A stretch of 64,000 bases of DNA from Rhea pennata (taxonomy: Eukaryota > Chordata > Aves > Rheiformes > Rheidae): positions 13,050,899-13,114,898 of the forward strand of contig NC_084678.1 in NCBI RefSeq assembly GCF_028389875.1, written 5' to 3'. Shown here piece by piece: positions 1-9,931 of this stretch (position 1 is the first letter of the stretch; every line of letters starts with the position of its first letter). The position numbers were made by a program, and so were the translations under genes. Below the pieces are notes generated by a model. It was not told the DNA's origin. It did not search any database and was given only the letters and a program-made list of their open reading frames with translations.

Positions 1-2524
1 TAATATAGCATTTATTGATAGTATTTTGGGAACACATTCATGTGACTTTCCAGTCATTTTGTCATTTGGCACTTTTGTCATTTTATATCTGAAACACAGT
101 TCAAATGTAACATTTGTAACAAACGTAAAATTGTAACAGTCATCTCTTGTCTGAAAATTTAGATGTTCATTTTACAGATGAAGTGGCTATGAGTTAAAAG
201 AAGAGACAAGGCCACTGACAGTGGCTTTGTGGTTATAGGTATTAGGAACTCTTGGCTCTCAAATCTGAAAGAAGAAAAAAGTTAACAGTTTAAATGTATA
301 CATGAACAAGGATTTAGGAATCCAAGATTGAAATTAGGCACTTAATTACCTTTTTAGATCTAGACAATAATATAGGAAATAGAGGACAGCAACTACGTAT
401 TGACCTAAAGCAAAGGGCCAAATGTAGAGATCGGACAGAACATGCTTCTGGTAAAATTAATGGAAAACACTCAGTGGCTGTGAGTGTTGAATCATGTAGA
501 CTCTGACTTTACAAATGCAGAGGCCTTTCTTCATGCCCTGAAAGCCTCATTTTGCATTTGGGTGGCAAGATTTATTTTTCAAGGGTACTCAGCACCCCTT
601 GTTGCTCTAGGCTTGCTAGGAACTGCAGTTACAGGGCCTCTTTGAAAAGCTAACTCCTTTACTGAAGGTCCCTTTAACTGAGTGCCAGGCTACAGCCACC
701 TACATTGGAAAAGTTGAGTGTAAATCAGTGCACTGGAGAGAGGACTGCCTGTGGGAGGGGAGTACCAGAAAGCTCATGAATGACTCTGACACATTAATGT
801 TTTGCAACAAGAAATGAACATTGCATGTATAGATCACTTACGGTAACAGGGTTGGGAGTTTTCCTAGGATGTCTTGAGTTTAATCAATTATTTTCTCTCC
901 CAAGGCACAAATAAATGCAAATTTTTCTCATTTACATTTTTCTTGCTGACGTATTTCTTGGTGGTGGTCCAAGTTCTTTCACTTGTGTGTCCCTGTCTCT
1001 TCTTTAATTCTGTAGTCTCAGTTACTGCCTCTCTTTCTCTTTTCCATGAAACTTTTGCATTCCCAGATGGCCTGCTCTGCTTTTTCACCTCTACATTTTT
1101 TTTTCTGTTGCAGATGGTAGAGGCAGCAGAATAATGATCTAGAGAAATCTGGAACCCTGCGCTCAGAGAGACCAATTCTCTATTCCCTTCCTACCCTGAT
1201 GGGGAGTCAGGAAGAGGCAGGGTCTCAAGTCACCCCCACTCTGCTAGTCCACCAGAGGGATGCGAGTAAAGATGCATGGGAAAGCAGCAGACTGCACAGC
1301 CACGATATTTCTGCAGACTCAGTGCCTCAGAGAGCCTTCCGATACACTTGGAGCGGAGAACACTCTCTGGGCTGGTACAGCCACGCGTTGTCCCAACAGG
1401 TGGCTGAGCTTTACGAGGGGCAAGTCTCCTCAGGCATTTGGCTCATTCAATTTTGCACTCTCTTGGGTTTTTCCTATAAAAATTACTAAGTAAATTTTCA
1501 TAGCAAGAATCTAACAATTGAGAAACTTTTATCTCAGCTCCCACTTTACTATGCATGGCTGCTTGCTTCTTGTAAATGTGGTATGTTACATTTTTTTGCT
1601 TAGGGAGTTTGAAAGAAGCTGAATGTATTACATGCAGTAATATGCCATGCAGTTTATCATGCATAGATGAAGTAGTGTAAATACACGTTGTGTGGTTGTG
1701 GGCACGGCCTGTCCCTGTTGGAAACACACTCTTTTGTGAAACCCACTTAATCTGTGCTCTTTAAAACTGAATCTGGCCCACAGTATAAATTCTCCATGTA
1801 TGTGGATGAATAATATACATAAATGGTAAAAGATGGTTTGATCTTGGAGATAATTTCCTCTGTTGTCTTTCAAATTGAATGTGATTTCAAGAAGTTGTCA
1901 ATCTGTATCTGTCTGTGTGTCATGCACTCTTTATGCAGTTGAAATATATGACTTGCTGTGACTGAAGTCCACCAGAAATTTTGCCACGGACTTTAACTGG
2001 AACAAGCTGGGAAGCTGATAAACAGTGCCTGACACTTTTAACACGGGGATGTTGAGGAACTACTATGCAGTTACACAGTAACTATACCCAGGGCTGTAAC
2101 CAGGAATATACCAGAATGTGCAATTTCTGATTTTTTGAAACAGGGAATTCATAAGTTTTATGTATTATGGTTGGGAATTAGAGATGAAATAGAATGAGAG
2201 AAAGCCTGACTTCCACTTTCAAGTTCTATTTCATTTTCAGATTTCTACTTCAGATCATATCTGGGAGAGAAAAGGACTTCACAACAAAGTTTGATGTGCT
2301 ATGTAGAAAAATCTGGAGCTTTGATATAACCTTTAAAATTGTCACTGAACTGGAAAGATTTTCAAAGCAATGAAAACAAGAGAGACAAATCCTGAATTTG
2401 TCTTACTGTGAACTGCACAAATAGGAAAAATGTTTATCTTCTTGCAGAGCCAGGGGAACAATTTCATGGACTGAGTGCTGCTTTCTTACTTCTCGTTTTA
2501 CATTTTGTTTTTGTTTGGATTTTT

Positions 2525-2571
2525 TTTTCTTCACAAGCACTCAGGTGTTCCCTGAGTGCTTGTGAAGAAAA
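2525..2571. repeat. Perfect 21-bp inverted repeat with 5-nt loop
   Basis: The left arm (2525-2545) and right arm (2551-2571) are exact reverse complements of 21 bases, separated by the loop TGTTC. The core reads CTTCACAAGCACTCAGG and its complement CCTGAGTGCTTGTGAAG. An inverted repeat this long, perfect and close is unlikely by chance and probably arose recently, for example by template switching. If transcribed it would form a strong stem-loop. The duplex does not extend beyond 21 bp, which is short for a typical pre-miRNA. Confidence 0.9.
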
Positions 2572-2607
2572 GCGTGTTCCTTTTGCACAAAAGGTGTTCC
2601 TTTTGCA
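2545..2607 (+). repeat. Local direct repeats beside the hairpin
   Basis: GTGTTCC occurs at 2545, 2574 and 2594. The last two copies extend to an identical 14-mer, GTGTTCCTTTTGCA (2574-2587 and 2594-2607), 20 bp apart. Between them CCTTTTGCACAAAAGG is a near-palindrome. The repeats overlap the loop and right flank of the inverted repeat, suggesting that one local replication or repair event, or a few, built the whole 2.52-2.61 kb segment. Confidence 0.8.
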
Positions 2608-4029
2608 GACAGTATGCAGATCTCCACAACATAACAAGCTTCTCAGAACTGTCCCATTTCTAAGGGTAACCCTACCCCTGTTCCACTGCCTTCCAAAAAA
2701 ATGCAAGAAGAAAGCTGTTATTAGTAATCCTCTAGCCTGACCTTTCCATTTGCTTGGTGTATTACATTCTCAGGGGTATGTTCATCAGATGGACAGACTC
2801 TCAGTCGTGGAGGAAAAGGCATTACAGCAACAGAGATGAAGTGAGTCATGTGGGCATCTAAAACATGTTGTGAGATTGATTAATTTCTGCAGTACACAAC
2901 TGTCTCTGAAGCTTAGTGTTGTGAAACTTGTGATTTGTGTAAAGTGAACTCATCTGCAGTGTAATGATTTAATTCGTATGCCTACTAATTACTGTAACAG
3001 CCAGGCAGTAGGCTACTGACTAGGTGCCCTTAGTGTTGCATAGGCGACACAAATGTGAAGAGGCCGAGGTTCTCAGGTGCTGTCCTTCTCCAGGAACAAG
3101 CTTGCTGACTTTCCAGGATAACTTATGGCAGTGAAGAGGTAAGAATATGGTCCTGTTACCGAGCCTTACCGAAAATGAGTCAAACAGGAATAAGCTTGTC
3201 CTTGAAAGAGCTGACATCCTTCTTACGAGGGACATAAACACACAGTGTCTACTTATGGAATAGATGCAAAACTCTGGGTATGTTCCCACTGTGAAACATT
3301 TGCTTTTGTCTGTGTTTGAGCCCAAACTCACAGATCATTTTAATACATTTCCTGAACTTTTTCCTGGCATCCCCACTTGCCTTCGTTGATTGTGCCTGGA
3401 AACAATCTGGGGGGAGGATGCCAGAGAGCCAGTTCCCAGAGACGCCTCCCCATGCGCAGCGTGATGGTGAGCCTTGCAGACACGCCAGCAGCCGGCTGCC
3501 AAGGAGCTGTTTGGTGTTGCCTTCCAGTAGAGGCAAGACCCAAACAGGTTAGTTTAGGTCATCCTGAAAAGTCTAACTCTTGAGTCACGCAGTAGCAAAA
3601 GATAATAATAAAAAAAGGTATGTAAGCTGGTTAACTCATCTGATTAAGTGATCTCTGTGGACAGTTCTGTAGTTCCTACAGGGTAGCTCTCACCCCTTCA
3701 GAGCTGTCCTGCTGATTTCATCAACAGAAACGGTATGACTACGGTCCAGACCTGGGCTATAGGGTATGACCTGCTCAGCCTCCTGGGTGGTGTTTATAAA
3801 GAGGGAAGAAAGGGTCACTGCAGCTCTCTTAGCTCCAGCCTTCGGCTAGCACGGACTCCCAGGAAGATTTTGAAAGTGGAGTTTATGGATAACACGCAAC
3901 TCATGAGAAAGCACTGGAAGGAGAAACCGAGACTTTAATAATAACCATACCGGCTGTTTGCAGGAGACACGCCAAAGCGCGGGTAGGTGGCTGGAGGCCC
4001 TGCGGCCGGGCCGCGGGATGCGCGGCTGG

Positions 4030-4039
4030 GCCCCCGGGA
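4030..4039. promoter_or_regulatory. Possible EBF/Olf-1 site
   Basis: GCCCCCGGGA matches the EBF (Olf-1) palindrome TCCCNNGGGA at nine of ten positions. EBF factors are known regulators of olfactory transduction genes, including GNAL, so a site about 670 bp upstream of the start codon would make sense. Such a GC-rich word is common by chance in a CpG island, so confidence is low. Confidence 0.3.
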
Positions 4040-4342
4040 CTGCTGGGCACCCAGAGCTGTCCGGAGAGGAGCGCACGACCGTGCTGCCGGAGGAGGGAAC
4101 AGCAGCACCACAGGCAGCGTTACCGCCCGAGCCAGGTAACCCGACAGCAGCGGGGGGTAGATCTGAGGTTTATTGTAAGAAAGCAGAGGCGGAGGTCACA
4201 AAGCAGAGGGGAGAGCTGGCGAGCGAGCTTGGTCATCACCCTCTCTGCCGCATGCCAGCGCGCGGAGAGCATCCAAGAAGCCGCTCGCGAGTCGGAGCGC
4301 TCCCGGCCGGAAGCGAGCAAGGTGCGGCGCCGGGAGCAGGAG

Positions 4343-4393
4343 GCGGCGCGGCTCGGCGCGGCTCGGCGCGGCTCGGCGCGGCTCGGCGCGGGG
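4343..4393 (+). repeat. 10-bp tandem repeat, four exact copies plus partial flanks
   Basis: GCTCGGCGCG is repeated four times without change at 4351-4390, with partial copies on both sides. It lies about 320-360 bp upstream of the GNAL start codon inside the CpG island. The period is close to one helical turn. Perfect copies suggest recent expansion and probable length variation between individuals. Confidence 0.95.
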
Positions 4394-4467
4394 CTCCGCC
4401 GGCGGCGGCGGCCTCGCCGCGGGGAAGCGCCTCCGCTTTCCAAAGAATACGGTAAACATGTCCGCGT

Positions 4468-4473
4468 CACGTG
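4468..4473. promoter_or_regulatory. CACGTG E-box in the GNAL promoter
   Basis: A perfect palindromic CACGTG (USF/MYC/MAX or CLOCK-type E-box) lies about 240 bp upstream of the GNAL start codon and 110 bp upstream of the TATA-like element. Its CpG-island context is typical of functional USF sites. Function is inferred from the motif only. Confidence 0.5.
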
Positions 4474-4481
4474 TGGCCGTC

Positions 4482-4505
4482 CCGCCGCCGCCGCCGCCGC
4501 CGCCG
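4482..4505 (+). repeat. (CCG)8 trinucleotide run
   Basis: Eight uninterrupted CCG units lie in the proximal promoter or 5' leader region. CCG/CGG runs in 5' regions are prone to length variation, but this one is short. Confidence 0.95.
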
Positions 4506-4523
4506 GCCGGCGCGGTGCGGAGC

Positions 4524-4544
4524 GGGCGGGGGAGCGGGGCGGGG
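4524..4544 (+). promoter_or_regulatory. Stacked GC boxes / G-quadruplex motif in the GNAL promoter
   Basis: Four G runs (4524-4526, 4528-4532, 4536-4539, 4541-4544) with loops of 1, 3 and 1 nt meet the standard quadruplex pattern. They also contain two overlapping SP1-type GC boxes (GGGCGGGG and GGGGCGGGG). They sit about 40-55 bp upstream of the TTTAAG element, where proximal SP1 sites are expected. Confidence 0.6.
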
Positions 4545-4578
4545 ACAACGTGCTCCGCAGCCCCGGCGAAGCGGGGCC

Positions 4579-4588
4579 GCTTTAAGAG
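4579..4588 (+). promoter_or_regulatory. TATA-like element (TTTAAGAG) of the GNAL XL promoter
   Basis: TTTAAGAG at 4581-4588 is the only A/T-rich word in this part of the island and follows the GC boxes directly. If it acts as a TATA-like element, transcription would start around 4610, giving a 5' leader of about 100 nt before the ATG at 4709. The position fits well but the motif departs from the TATAAA consensus. Confidence 0.4.
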
Positions 4589-4641
4589 GCGGCCGGGCGG
4601 CGCCGCCGCCTCGCCCTGCCCGGCGCGGCCCGCGGGAGAGC

Positions 4642-4659
4642 ATGTCCGCGGCGCCCTAG
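4642..4659 (+). other. Five-codon uORF in the GNAL XL 5' leader
   Basis: ATG at 4642 (A at -3) encodes MSAAP and ends at TAG 4657-4659, 49 nt before the GNAL start codon. If the transcript begins upstream of 4642, this uORF could lower initiation at 4709 while still permitting reinitiation. Conservation would be the deciding evidence. Confidence 0.4.
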
Positions 4660-4708
4660 GGAGGGCGGGCCGGCAGCTCCCGCGTGCGGCAGCGCCCCGC
4701 GCCGCGCC

Positions 4709-4940
4709 ATGGGGCTGTGCTACAGCCTGCGCTCCCGGCTGGCCGCCGCGCGCCCCGCCGTGCCCTACGGCGGCCGCGGCGAGGCGGACGCGGAGCACGG
4801 CGACCCGCAGGTGCGGCACCGGCTGCGGCAGGACCTGCTGGCCAAGGAGCGGGCGGACAAGAAGCGGAGCAAGAGCATCGACAAGACGCTGAAGGCGGAG
4901 AAGCGGGAGTACAAGCAGACGCACAGGCTGCTCCTGCTCG
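4709..4940 (+). CDS. GNAL: GNAL, first coding exon of the long (XL-Golf) isoform, partial gene
   Basis: Encodes the isoform-specific N terminus of the stimulatory G-protein alpha subunit Golf. Golf couples odorant receptors, and D1 dopamine and A2A adenosine receptors in striatum, to adenylyl cyclase at the plasma membrane. The 77 complete codons begin MGLCYSLR, the signature of the mammalian XL-Golf start, with Cys4 a candidate palmitoylation site. A charged alpha-N helix (about residues 36-70; ERADKKRSKSIDKTLKAEKR) that would bind G-beta-gamma follows, then QTHRLLLLG, the beta-1 strand before the P-loop. The exon ends after the first base of the Gly codon (phase 1), as in GNAS and GNAL. The ATG has G at -3 and G at +4. 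The human XL exon is roughly 126 codons by my recollection, so this one lacks much of the Pro/Ala-rich middle. Later exons, with the GTPase core, are not in the window. Confidence 0.9.
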
Positions 4941-4946
4941 GTGAGC
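4939..4946 (+). other. Splice donor of GNAL XL exon 1
   Basis: The boundary CG|GTGAGC has a strong GTGAGC donor hexamer. Its position splits the Gly codon of LLLLG, which would be completed by GT from exon 2. This matches the conserved exon 1/exon 2 junction of the Gs-class alpha subunits. Confidence 0.9.
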
Positions 4947-7327
4947 GAGCGAGCGGGGCGGGCGGCGGCGGCGGGGCGGGCGCGCGCGGCGCCTCAGCGC
5001 CTCGACGCCTGCCGCGCTGAGGCGAGGCGAGGCGGCGCGGCCGTTGGGAGCCGTTGGGGAGCCGTTGGGAGCGGCGGCGCGCGCCCCCTGCGGCTCGTCC
5101 CTGCGGCCGCGGGTCGGAGCAGGTTGGCGCGTAGCCGCGGGCTGTGGGACCCGGCGTTCGTCGGTGCTGCTGGGCGCGGGCTTTGAGCTGTCCAGAGCGG
5201 AGTAACCACCCCGGCGCCTGCTTGCCTGGTCCCCGCACAGGTGCCTTGCACCCCCGCTGCTGGCTGTTAACGTAAAACCACCCATGGCGCTTATAGGAAG
5301 AAGTTTGGTTAAGGTGGTGCAAGTTTTCTTTACATGGAAAGCTTTTTTTTGCTTGTTTGTTTGGTTTTTGTTTTTTTGCGCTATAGTCTTCTTTACCCCT
5401 CAAAGATCTGAGAAGTTTTAGCTTCAGATGCTTGGCCTTGTTGAACTTACTGTTGCTTTGCACGCCCATGCGTGAGCACCTGCTTGCTGTATCGCAGCTT
5501 GTCTCTCGCCCCAGGCTGCGGAGGGTCCCTGAGCGTGATGTTGCTCTGCACTGGGATGCTAGGCTTCCTCGTGGGGCTGAAGGAGGTGGGAAGCCCTGCA
5601 GAAAGGCAGCTTCTGTGCATCTGCTTATGCATTATAGGGTATGGGATGCCTGTGTGTGTTATGTGACCTCCAACACATGTGGTCATAGAAAGTCATAGAC
5701 TGGCCTTCAGGTAAGTCATGGGGTTTGGAAACACTTCCACACCCTCCCTCCAGCATGCTTCTTTATCAGATGGAGTAAAGATTCCTGCACACACCTGGGC
5801 TGATGCGCTCTTAAGTCTCATGGAATGATGGGGAATATCTTCAAGTATTTATGAATGACTTTGGAGCCTCTTACCAGTTGAAACATCCATGGCACCACAC
5901 ATGATAAATGGCAAGATTTGGACTTAACCTTTTTGGTAAACATTCTTGTAGTCTGTAATTAAGGAGTTGAAATCTTAAGGAGCTTTAGGAGGAAAAAAAA
6001 GATACCTAAAATACCTAAGTCTTCAAGGGCTAAAGTAAGAAGTCTTTATTCTAGAAGCAGATTCTCTTTTGATGTGGAGGTAGCTATGCTGGTATAAGAG
6101 CATTCATGAAGCTGTGCTTTGTTCTTCTTAGGAAGAGGGGTGAAGTTTATGTTGCTGTAGTTACATTGATAACAAATCACACCTCTAACCAGCATGGCTT
6201 TCCTTTCAAGCACAGGCTAAGTTTTAAGTATTTTTACATTTTAAGTATTTTACATTTTAACTTTTTAATGTATTTTGTACCCATTCTGTAGTAAATAAGT
6301 GCCTGAATAATGAGCTGTGAGAATTTATTATTTTTTTTTCTTCGTAGATTAAACAACTTTCAAAAAAGGAGGAGGGGCCTAATTTTGATCTTAATCTGCA
6401 AGCCCTTAGTTATTTCCTAAGGGCTACTTGGTAACTTTCCATATTTGCAATATGAAACATTTCAGTTGTCTGGTTTTTTTTTAATATTGTTTTTAACAAA
6501 TGTACCACAGAGGAGGTTTTTTTGCATAAATGACATTTAACATTGAGTGAGTTAAACAGTATGTCTTAGTAGTTAAAAATTATCTGTGGTGAAGCCAACG
6601 GAGAGTATTCTCTATCAAAGTACTGATTTATAAATCTGATGGATATGAGTCAGTGTTATGCTGGCAGTGGTTTATTATATTTCAGCCTGGACTTGAATAG
6701 CAGGAAGTCGCTCTTTGGCCCTCCTGTAAATCTTGGGATACCTAGGAGACCCATTTCCCTACTTCTTATATGGACAGACAGTTTTCCAGTTAGCTTCCTC
6801 TGCTTGTTGCTTCTTTCCTGTATCCCACTTTTACTGTTACTGTGTGAATTTCCGTCTCTAAACTGGAACAAGAAACTTAGGTGTGTTTGATTGTATTTAT
6901 ACATTTGCAGGTATTACTACTATAGCTGAGTGGCCCTGTACAGAGATGTAGCTTAAATACTTAGACATGACAAGCAAATTGTTCAAGACAGTAAAACTGT
7001 CCTACAAGTGAATGAAGGGCCAGAAGCATCCCTCTTGGATTTAAAGCGGCAACTGAGTCGTCTTTCAAAGAATGAATTTAGGATGGAAAAAGCACTAAAG
7101 AAGTACAGAGGTATGGATTCTGCCTTTGCCTGAAGCTATGGGCAAAAGCTTCAAGAGGTGTGCTCATGGTTTATTTGCTTGTGCTTTCAACTTTTATTTC
7201 TAGGCTGATCTGTTCTTGCAGGTACAAATCAGTGACTTAGAGCAGCAAAGGATGCTAAGTGCCAGCTCTTTCAGAGTCTTGGGATTTTAATGAAAAGAAT
7301 CTTGGCAGTTTGGGTCTGGTCTGTCCC
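4947..7327. other. Proximal intron 1, nothing further recognised
   Basis: To about 5.26 kb this is the tail of the CpG island. Beyond that it becomes AT-rich with T-rich tracts (for example 5346-5380). No transposon, RNA gene or credible exon is visible. Short open frames match no known family. Confidence 0.6.
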
Positions 7328-7645
7328 CATAGAATCACAGAGTGGTTGAGGTTGGAAGGGACCTCTGGAGATTATCTAGTCCAACTCCTGTGCTCAAGCA
7401 GAGTCACCTAGAGCATGTCGCTCAGGATCGTGTCCGGGTGAGTTTTGGCTATCTCCAGAGAAGGAGACTCCACAACCTCTCTGGGCAACCTGTTCCTCTC
7501 TGTGCTCTGTTACTCTCACAGTAAAGAAGTTTTTCACCACCATATTCAGGTGGAACTTCCTGTGTTTGTGCCCATTGCCTCTTGTCTTGTTGCTTTGCAC
7601 CACTGAAAAGTCTGGCCCCATCCTCTTGCATCCCTCCCATGTTGT
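7328..7645 (-). mobile_element. CR1 LINE 3'-end fragment (avian non-LTR retrotransposon)
   Basis: Starting at ATAGAATCACAGAGTGG, the sequence is the reverse complement of the avian CR1 3' terminus. It continues with the GTTGGAAGGGACCTCTGGAG and TCTAGTCCAACTCC blocks, then the CTCCACAACCTCTCTGGGCA block and the TTTCACC...GGTGGAACTTCCTGTGT region. CR1 sense is therefore the minus strand. Only the 3' end survives, as is usual for 5'-truncated CR1 copies, with no coding capacity. It is useful evidence that the organism is a bird. Confidence 0.93.
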
Positions 7646-8186
7646 AATTTCTGTGGCAGGCTGTGTCCACAGGCCTTCAGCCTCTGTAACGATAGGGTAA
7701 ATTCGCTGAAAATCTATCACAGACAGTGAGGATTGACACAATGTGCCTCTTCATAGCAGTGTGCATGGAAAAGAAACTCAAAAGCTATATTAGCTTTAAA
7801 ATATGCTTGTGTTAGGCCACTACAAATATACTTAAAGCTGAGAAGCTGTGCAGCAAATTTGGACTTTTACTCCTCTCTGGGCTTTCATTATGTTCTGTAC
7901 AACCAAGCACAAAAGTAGAGTGTGTATGTGTGTGTGTGCGTGCAGCTTGGGTTTGTAGTGTGTATAATATAACCTAGGGCTGTAAGCAGCAGTCTGTTCC
8001 TCCAAAGACTATAGTGCTGTTCCACATGCCTGCAATTTTAAGTTAGAAGGAAAGATTGCTTGCTTTTTAGAGTTCTGTTATGTACAGTTAACATGTAGTT
8101 ACACAGTAGGTGTCTGTATGCCCTCTTGTTTGATTTAGGGTTTAACACCCTGCTGCTCTTTCATCACAGGTGTACAAAGTAAATTA
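7646..8186. other. Unique intron between two CR1 fragments
   Basis: Non-repetitive DNA apart from a short (TG)n run at about 7921-7942. The two CR1 copies that flank it have the same orientation but differ in length and sequence, which suggests separate insertions rather than one split element. No gene seen. Confidence 0.5.
7921..7942 (+). repeat. Short (TG)n microsatellite
   Basis: An alternating purine/pyrimidine run, TGTGTATGTG followed by TGTGTGTGCGTG, slightly interrupted. It is a candidate variable-length marker. Confidence 0.8.
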
Positions 8187-8350
8187 GAATCGTAGAATCA
8201 GTAAGGTTGGAAGGGAGCTTTGGAGATCATCTAGTCCAACTGCTCTGCTCAAGCAGGGTCACCTAGAGCATGTTAGACAGGGTTGCATCCAGGCGGGCCT
8301 TGAAGATCTCCAGAGAAGGAGACTCCACAACCTCTCTGGGCAACCTGTAA
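8187..8350 (-). mobile_element. CR1 LINE 3'-end fragment, second copy
   Basis: TAGAATCGTAGAATCAGTAA followed by GGTTGGAAGGGAGCTTTGGA, TCTAGTCCAACTGCTCTGCT, the CAGGCGGGCCTTGAAGATCTC block and CTCCACAACCTCTCTGGGCA is the reverse complement of the CR1 3' end. The copy is about 160 bp, shorter than its neighbour. It keeps a block (about 8270-8310) that is divergent in the first copy, so the two come from separate insertions, possibly of different CR1 subfamilies. Confidence 0.93.
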
Positions 8351-9894
8351 ATTCCTGACTTGTGAAATTTGTTCTTTATTTCAAATGGGCAAAGAGTCTA
8401 CGCTTACTCTATTTTGAAGCCATAATCTGACTTTGTACTTGCCATAATAGTTTTTTTTTTCCTTTCACAAAAGGAAAATGCACAATTGAATGTAATCACG
8501 TTGGATTTTAATTAATACACTGCTTATGAAACTACTGAGTCACAACTTCCAGATTACAATCATTATTATATTAGTACCAAAGGGTTACTGCTACTATTAT
8601 TGCTGTGTACTGCAGGGTGATTCTTTTTAAAACTATTATTATTTATTTCTTTAGCTCTCTGTCTTGAGAGCAATCCTGGTGCTAGTACTGAAAGTGTGTG
8701 CTTAAGGCAGAGAGAGGTTTTAAACATTGACATAGAACAATTCCATGTTGTATATGCTTTCTCACATAATAAACATAATATGGGGTCTTTTGCTATCTTT
8801 TCTTTTTAGACTTTGAGGTATCATTCAAATTAAAGTGTATTTGTTCCCATATGACATTTATAATAAGAAAAAAGAATTTCAGTCCTATTTAAGGAGTTTC
8901 AAGGCATTTCTTCAAAAGTCAGTTTAATACAATTCCACTAAAAGCTTCCATTTTGTGAGTTAGTATTTTTGAACAAAAGCATTCTATCAAACTGTTGTCA
9001 AGCTCTTTTGATGTACGTGTTGGTTTACCATGGCTTACTTTCTATAACCTGATCTACTGTAAGAGAATGAACCTGATGTAGGTCTTCTTTAGGCACCTTT
9101 ACCAATCCCTGCATATTTTAAAGTTGCTCAGATCTACTCTCTGAGGCTGAACCCCTATAAAAAGTACTTGTAGCTTATTCTCATACAGAAAATGGAACTT
9201 GGATACCAGTGTAGATACATACAGTTGTCATCCCAAGTACTTAATATATGTATTTACAGAAAAAATATACACATTATATAAATAAATTGATGCTGATTAA
9301 TATTCAGAATGGCCATTAATTAAAGTTTTTTTTTTTTAAGTGCATCTAATGGAAACATTTATATTTGTGAAAACATTCCCTAAAAAAACTAGGCAATATC
9401 AGCATGAAGACTGTTTAACTACAGTCACTCTTTCTATGTGTGTTCTGGATGGTAAGCCTCAAGATACTATATAATTAAAGACCATCTTGTGTGGTTTACA
9501 TTGTATTTTTTTCCACGGGGCTTCTATTTCATTCAGTGCACAAGATGGATGTTGTCCAGTGAATGAGTGACTATTCAATATTCTTATCCTCATCATACAA
9601 TGCATCACCCCATGCCCTATTTAGGACACGCTATCTGTGTGCTGTACTGAATAAAGAACTGTTAAACTCCTCATGGGCTTTTCTGTAGTGCTGATCACTG
9701 TAGTTGCTGAATGTTCCTGAATATCAGTGAATATATCTTAACAGCACTGCTGTGAGGTGAGGTTCTCCCTCTTTTACAGATGCTGCAGAGGGAAACACTA
9801 CCACAGAAAGACTAAGACTAGAATTGTCCAAAGTGATCACTACTCTAAAGTACCTGATTTTTGCTTAATGCTGATTTTCCTTCCCCCTCTTCCG
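8351..9894. other. AT-rich intron, no gene seen
   Basis: AT-rich sequence with short T runs and no open frame of 60 codons on either strand for most of its length. No recognisable repeat family or RNA gene. Confidence 0.6.
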
Positions 9895-9931
9895 CCCCTT
9901 CCCCTCCTTTCCCCCCCCCCCCCCCCCCCCC
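9895..9931 (+). repeat. Homopyrimidine tract ending in poly-C(21)
   Basis: An uninterrupted pyrimidine stretch in which the last 21 bases (9911-9931) are all C. The pyrimidine-rich zone, interrupted once, begins near 9875. Such tracts can form triplex (H-DNA) or, as G21 on the other strand, quadruplex structures, and are prone to length variation and sequencing error. Confidence 0.95.

Larger units (their letters stand above)
1..3959. other. Upstream intergenic DNA, no gene recognised
   Basis: AT-rich to neutral non-coding DNA 5' of GNAL. The open frames here are short, overlap on both strands and match no protein family I know. Apart from the hairpin and direct repeats at 2.5-2.6 kb I see no transposon end, simple repeat or RNA gene. 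A CTCF-like string near 1250 is too degenerate to call. Distal GNAL regulatory elements may lie here, but nothing in the sequence proves it. Confidence 0.6.
4458..4892 (+). other. Upstream ORF overlapping the GNAL coding exon in another frame
   Basis: An ATG at 4458 with A at -3 opens 144 codons ending at TGA 4890-4892, inside the GNAL exon but out of frame with it; 4709-4892 would be read in both frames. The predicted product is Pro/Ala/Arg-rich, without a recognised domain. The related GNAS XL exon encodes the overlapping protein ALEX, so dual coding is conceivable. GC-rich DNA rarely contains stops, so the frame may be accidental. It is also irrelevant if transcription starts downstream of 4458, as the TTTAAG element suggests. 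Confidence 0.25.
3960..5260. promoter_or_regulatory. CpG island covering the GNAL XL promoter, exon 1 and start of intron 1
   Basis: GC content and CpG density rise abruptly at about 3.96 kb and fall back to AT-rich DNA by about 5.27 kb, with the densest part at 4.3-5.1 kb. The island contains GC boxes, a CCG run, a 10-bp tandem repeat, a CACGTG E-box and the GNAL start codon. This is the usual structure of a vertebrate CpG-island promoter. Lack of stop codons in such GC-rich DNA explains the many long spurious frames on both strands. Confidence 0.9.

Noticed and set aside
1250..1264. CTCF-like string CCACCAGAGGGATGC
   Set aside because: The invariant C after GGG is replaced by A and the 3' part departs from the core, so the match is too weak.
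4196..5469. Long minus-strand frames (209-242 codons) opposite the GNAL exon
   Set aside because: They lie in a CpG island where stop codons are rare. Products are Arg/Pro/Ala low-complexity with no domain, and the plus-strand GNAL exon explains the conserved coding content.
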